In this document: positions 62,222 to 64,000 of the stretch, one piece after another
Position numbering within the stretch: the stretch's first letter is position 1
How the letters are laid out: every line of letters starts with the position of its first letter
Assembly: GCF_029542205.1 (NCBI RefSeq)
Contig: NZ_CP113783.1
Span: 735,001-799,000 of the forward strand
Direction of reading: 5' to 3'
Source: Pseudoxanthomonas sp. SE1
GTDB lineage: Bacteria > Pseudomonadota > Gammaproteobacteria > Xanthomonadales > Xanthomonadaceae
Length of the DNA: 64,000 nucleotides
Notes under the pieces: generated by a model
What the model saw: the letters and a program-made list of their open reading frames with translations, nothing else
Databases searched by the model: none
What the model was told of the DNA's origin: nothing
Program-made: the position numbers and the translations under genes

Positions 62222-64000
62222 TCAGCCCAGCTTCGCGCGCTGTCCGTGCAGGGCGACCAGCTGGTTGCTCCAGTCGGCCAGGCGCTGCCGCTCCTGCTCC
62301 ACTACCGCCGCCGGCACCTTGTCGGTGAACTTGGCCAGCTTGGCCTCGCTCTTGTCCTTCTCGGCGGCGACGCGGGCGATGTCTTTGTCCAGACGGGTGC
62401 GCTCGGCATCCAGGTCGACCAGTCCTTCCAGCGGGACCAGCAGCTTCAGTTCTCCGACCACGGCGGCTGCGGACGCCGGTGCATCCGCGCCGGCCTCGAG
62501 CCATGCGATGTCGTCCAGCTTCAGCAGGAACGCGAGCGACGAAGCGAAGCGCGTGATGCGCACGCGGTCGTTGTCATGGCCGTCCTGCAGCAGCAAGCGG
62601 ATGGTCTTTGCCGGCGAGACGTTCAATTCGCTGCGCACGCGGCGGAGCGTGGAGACCATGGTCTTCAGCCACTCCACGTCGGCATCGGCCTGCGCGTACT
62701 CCTGGCCGGCGAAATCGGCGGCGGTCGGGTAGGGGCGCAGCGAGACCGTGCCGCCTTCAATGCCGAGCTTCGGCGCGACCTGCTGCCACAGTTCCTCGGT
62801 GACGAATGGCGTCAGCGGATGCAGCAGGCGCAGCAGCGCTTCCAGCACATACAGCAGTGTGCGGCGGGTGCTGTCGGCGGCTGCGTCGTCGTCGCCGTTC
62901 AATGCAGGCTTGGCCAGTTCGACAAACCAGTCGCAGAACTCGTTCCAGGCGAATTCGTACAGCGCCTGCGACAGCAGGTCGAAGCGGTAGGCGGCGAACT
63001 GGGTTTCGACCTCGGCGGTGACCTTGGCCAGGCGCGAGAGGATCCACTTCTCGGCGTCGGTGACGGGCGTGAGTGTAGGAGGGGCTTCAGCCCCGACTGT
63101 GTCCGAGGCCGATGCGGTCGGGGCTGAAGCCCCTCCTACAACGAAGCCGTCGGTGTTCATCAGCACGAAGCGGGTGGCGTTCCACAGCTTGTTGCAGAAG
63201 TTCTTGTAGCCCTCGGCGCGGCCCATGTCGAACTTGATGTCGCGGCCATGGGTCGCCAAGGCGGCGATGGTGAAGCGCAGCGCGTCGGCGCCGTGCGGAA
63301 CGATGCCGTCCGGGAACTCCTTGCGCGTGGCCTTCTCGATCTTCTCGGCCATCTTCGGCTGCATCAGGCCGCCGGTGCGCTTGGCCACCAGGTCTTCCAG
63401 CGAGATGCCATCGATGATGTCGAGCGGGTCGAGCACGTTGCCCTTCGACTTGGACATCTTCTGGCCGTCCTTGTCGCGGATCAGGCCGGTCATGTAGACG
63501 TCGCGGAACGGCACCTGGCCGACGAAGCTGTCGGTGGCCATCACCATGCGCGCCACCCAGAAGAAGATGATGTCGAAACCGGTGACCAGCACCGACGACG
63601 GCAGGTAGCGGTCGAAGCCGCGCGCGGCCATCGCCTGTTCGTCCGGCCAGCCCATCGTGCTGAACGGCCACAGCTGCGAGGAGAACCAGGTTTCCAGCAC
63701 GTCGCTGTCCTGCGTCAGCGCGATGTCGGCGGACAGGCCGGCCTTCGCGCGCGCCTCCGCTTCGTCGCGGCCGACGTAGCAGTTGCCCGAGTCATCGAAC
63801 CAGGCCGGGATGCGATGGCCCCACCAGAGCTGGCGGCTGATGCACCAGTCCTGGATGTTCTCCATCCAGTGGCGGTAGGTGTTGATCCAGTTCGGCGGGA
63901 CGAACTTCACCTCGCCCGACTCGACGAGCTCCAGGCCGCGCTTGGCCAGCCCATCCATCTTCACGAACCACTGGTCGGTCAGGTAGGGCTCGATCACCTG
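62222..64000 (-). CDS. valS: valyl-tRNA synthetase (5' part outside window)
   Basis: Class I synthetase charging tRNA-Val. About 592 C-terminal residues are present; the N-terminus with the HIGH motif lies beyond the right window edge. Visible: [20 protein letters not shown], the [12 protein letters not shown] region, [16 protein letters not shown], the KMSKS loop ([14 protein letters not shown]), [13 protein letters not shown], the anticodon-binding helices and a C-terminal coiled coil ([20 protein letters not shown]). Between the catalytic and anticodon-binding parts, about 22 residues rich in Ala/Pro/Ser are encoded by a palindromic repeat (63075-63139) that keeps the frame. Confidence 0.97.
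   Translation of the reverse strand, partial: QVIEPYLTDQWFVKMDGLAKRGLELVESGEVKFVPPNWINTYRHWMENIQDWCISRQLWWGHRIPAWFDDSGNCYVGRDEAEARAKAGLSADIALTQDSDVLETWFSSQLWPFSTMGWPDEQAMAARGFDRYLPSSVLVTGFDIIFFWVARMVMATDSFVGQVPFRDVYMTGLIRDKDGQKMSKSKGNVLDPLDIIDGISLEDLVAKRTGGLMQPKMAEKIEKATRKEFPDGIVPHGADALRFTIAALATHGRDIKFDMGRAEGYKNFCNKLWNATRFVLMNTDGFVVGGASAPTASASDTVGAEAPPTLTPVTDAEKWILSRLAKVTAEVETQFAAYRFDLLSQALYEFAWNEFCDWFVELAKPALNGDDDAAADSTRRTLLYVLEALLRLLHPLTPFVTEELWQQVAPKLGIEGGTVSLRPYPTAADFAGQEYAQADADVEWLKTMVSTLRRVRSELNVSPAKTIRLLLQDGHDNDRVRITRFASSLAFLLKLDDIAWLEAGADAPASAAAVVGELKLLVPLEGLVDLDAERTRLDKDIARVAAEKDKSEAKLAKFTDKVPAAVVEQERQRLADWSNQLVALHGQRAKLG
63075..63139. repeat. GTAG-headed REP dimer inserted in valS
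   Basis: Two perfectly inverted 23-base arms (63075-63097 and 63117-63139), each starting with GTAG and containing GGGGCT-TC-AGCCCC, with a 19-base spacer. This is the paired form of SMAG/REP elements mobilised by RAYT transposases in Stenotrophomonas-like bacteria. Unusually, it lies inside the coding region of an essential gene and is translated in frame. Confidence 0.9.

Overview
The window is high-GC DNA from a gammaproteobacterium, almost certainly of the family Xanthomonadaceae. Three things support this: a Clp-type CRP regulator divergent from speD, an O-antigen locus sitting between metB and etfA (the classic Xanthomonas location), and a VirB secretion cluster of the Xanthomonas bacterium-killing type. 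The genus cannot be fixed from sequence reading alone; Pseudoxanthomonas or Stenotrophomonas-like relatives are plausible.

Layout. (1) 1-9.0 kb: the 3' part of a type IV secretion cluster in the order virB11-virB1-virB2-virB3-virB4-virB5-virB6. It is followed by three paralogous small secreted DUF4189 proteins; a decayed copy of the virB6 3' end lies between the second and third, a footprint of tandem duplication. (2) 9.3-14.1 kb: two lipoprotein/enzyme pairs. Each is a small exported lipoprotein followed by a signal-less hydrolase: a lytic transglycosylase plus M23 endopeptidase, and a class 3 lipase. They read as immunity/effector pairs for the T4SS. (3) 14.4-27.0 kb: core genes clp, speD, a guanidine-II riboswitch with sugE, coq7, rplM-rpsI, tRNA-Gln, a 2OG dioxygenase, FAH-family hydrolase with maiA, a PilT/PilU ATPase, a DUF4398/OmpA-like pair, a DUF465 gene, cystathionine beta-synthase and metB. 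(4) 27.1-39.4 kb: a lower-GC, ABC-transporter-dependent O-antigen operon with seven consecutive overlapping gene junctions. It holds wzm, wzt with a C-terminal glycan-recognition domain, a KpsC-like glycosyltransferase with a C-terminal coiled coil, a 913-residue two-domain glycosyltransferase with a ten-G tract, a third glycosyltransferase, a three-gene lipid-linked-sugar cassette and a methyltransferase. (5) 39.4-51.5 kb: etfA-etfB, an ATP-grasp gene, a 3-oxoacid CoA-transferase pair, a large metzincin/FG-GAP lipoprotein, a WbsX/RgpF-like glycan protein, ETF-ubiquinone oxidoreductase and alkB. (6) 51.5-64 kb: an Mla-like phospholipid ABC operon, two transporters, an H-NS-family protein, proS, two DUF4124 genes, pssA, a probable unannotated holD followed by rimI, and valS (cut by the window end). 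valS carries an in-frame palindromic REP-type insertion.

The points most worth following are: the duplicated virB6-tail/DUF4189 module and its compensated frameshift; a C-terminal segment shared by the two putative effectors, neither of which shows a canonical XVIPCD; the poly-G tract that could phase-vary O-antigen; the putative coiled-coil chain-terminating enzyme coupled to Wzt; the HolD candidate; and the REP element inside valS.
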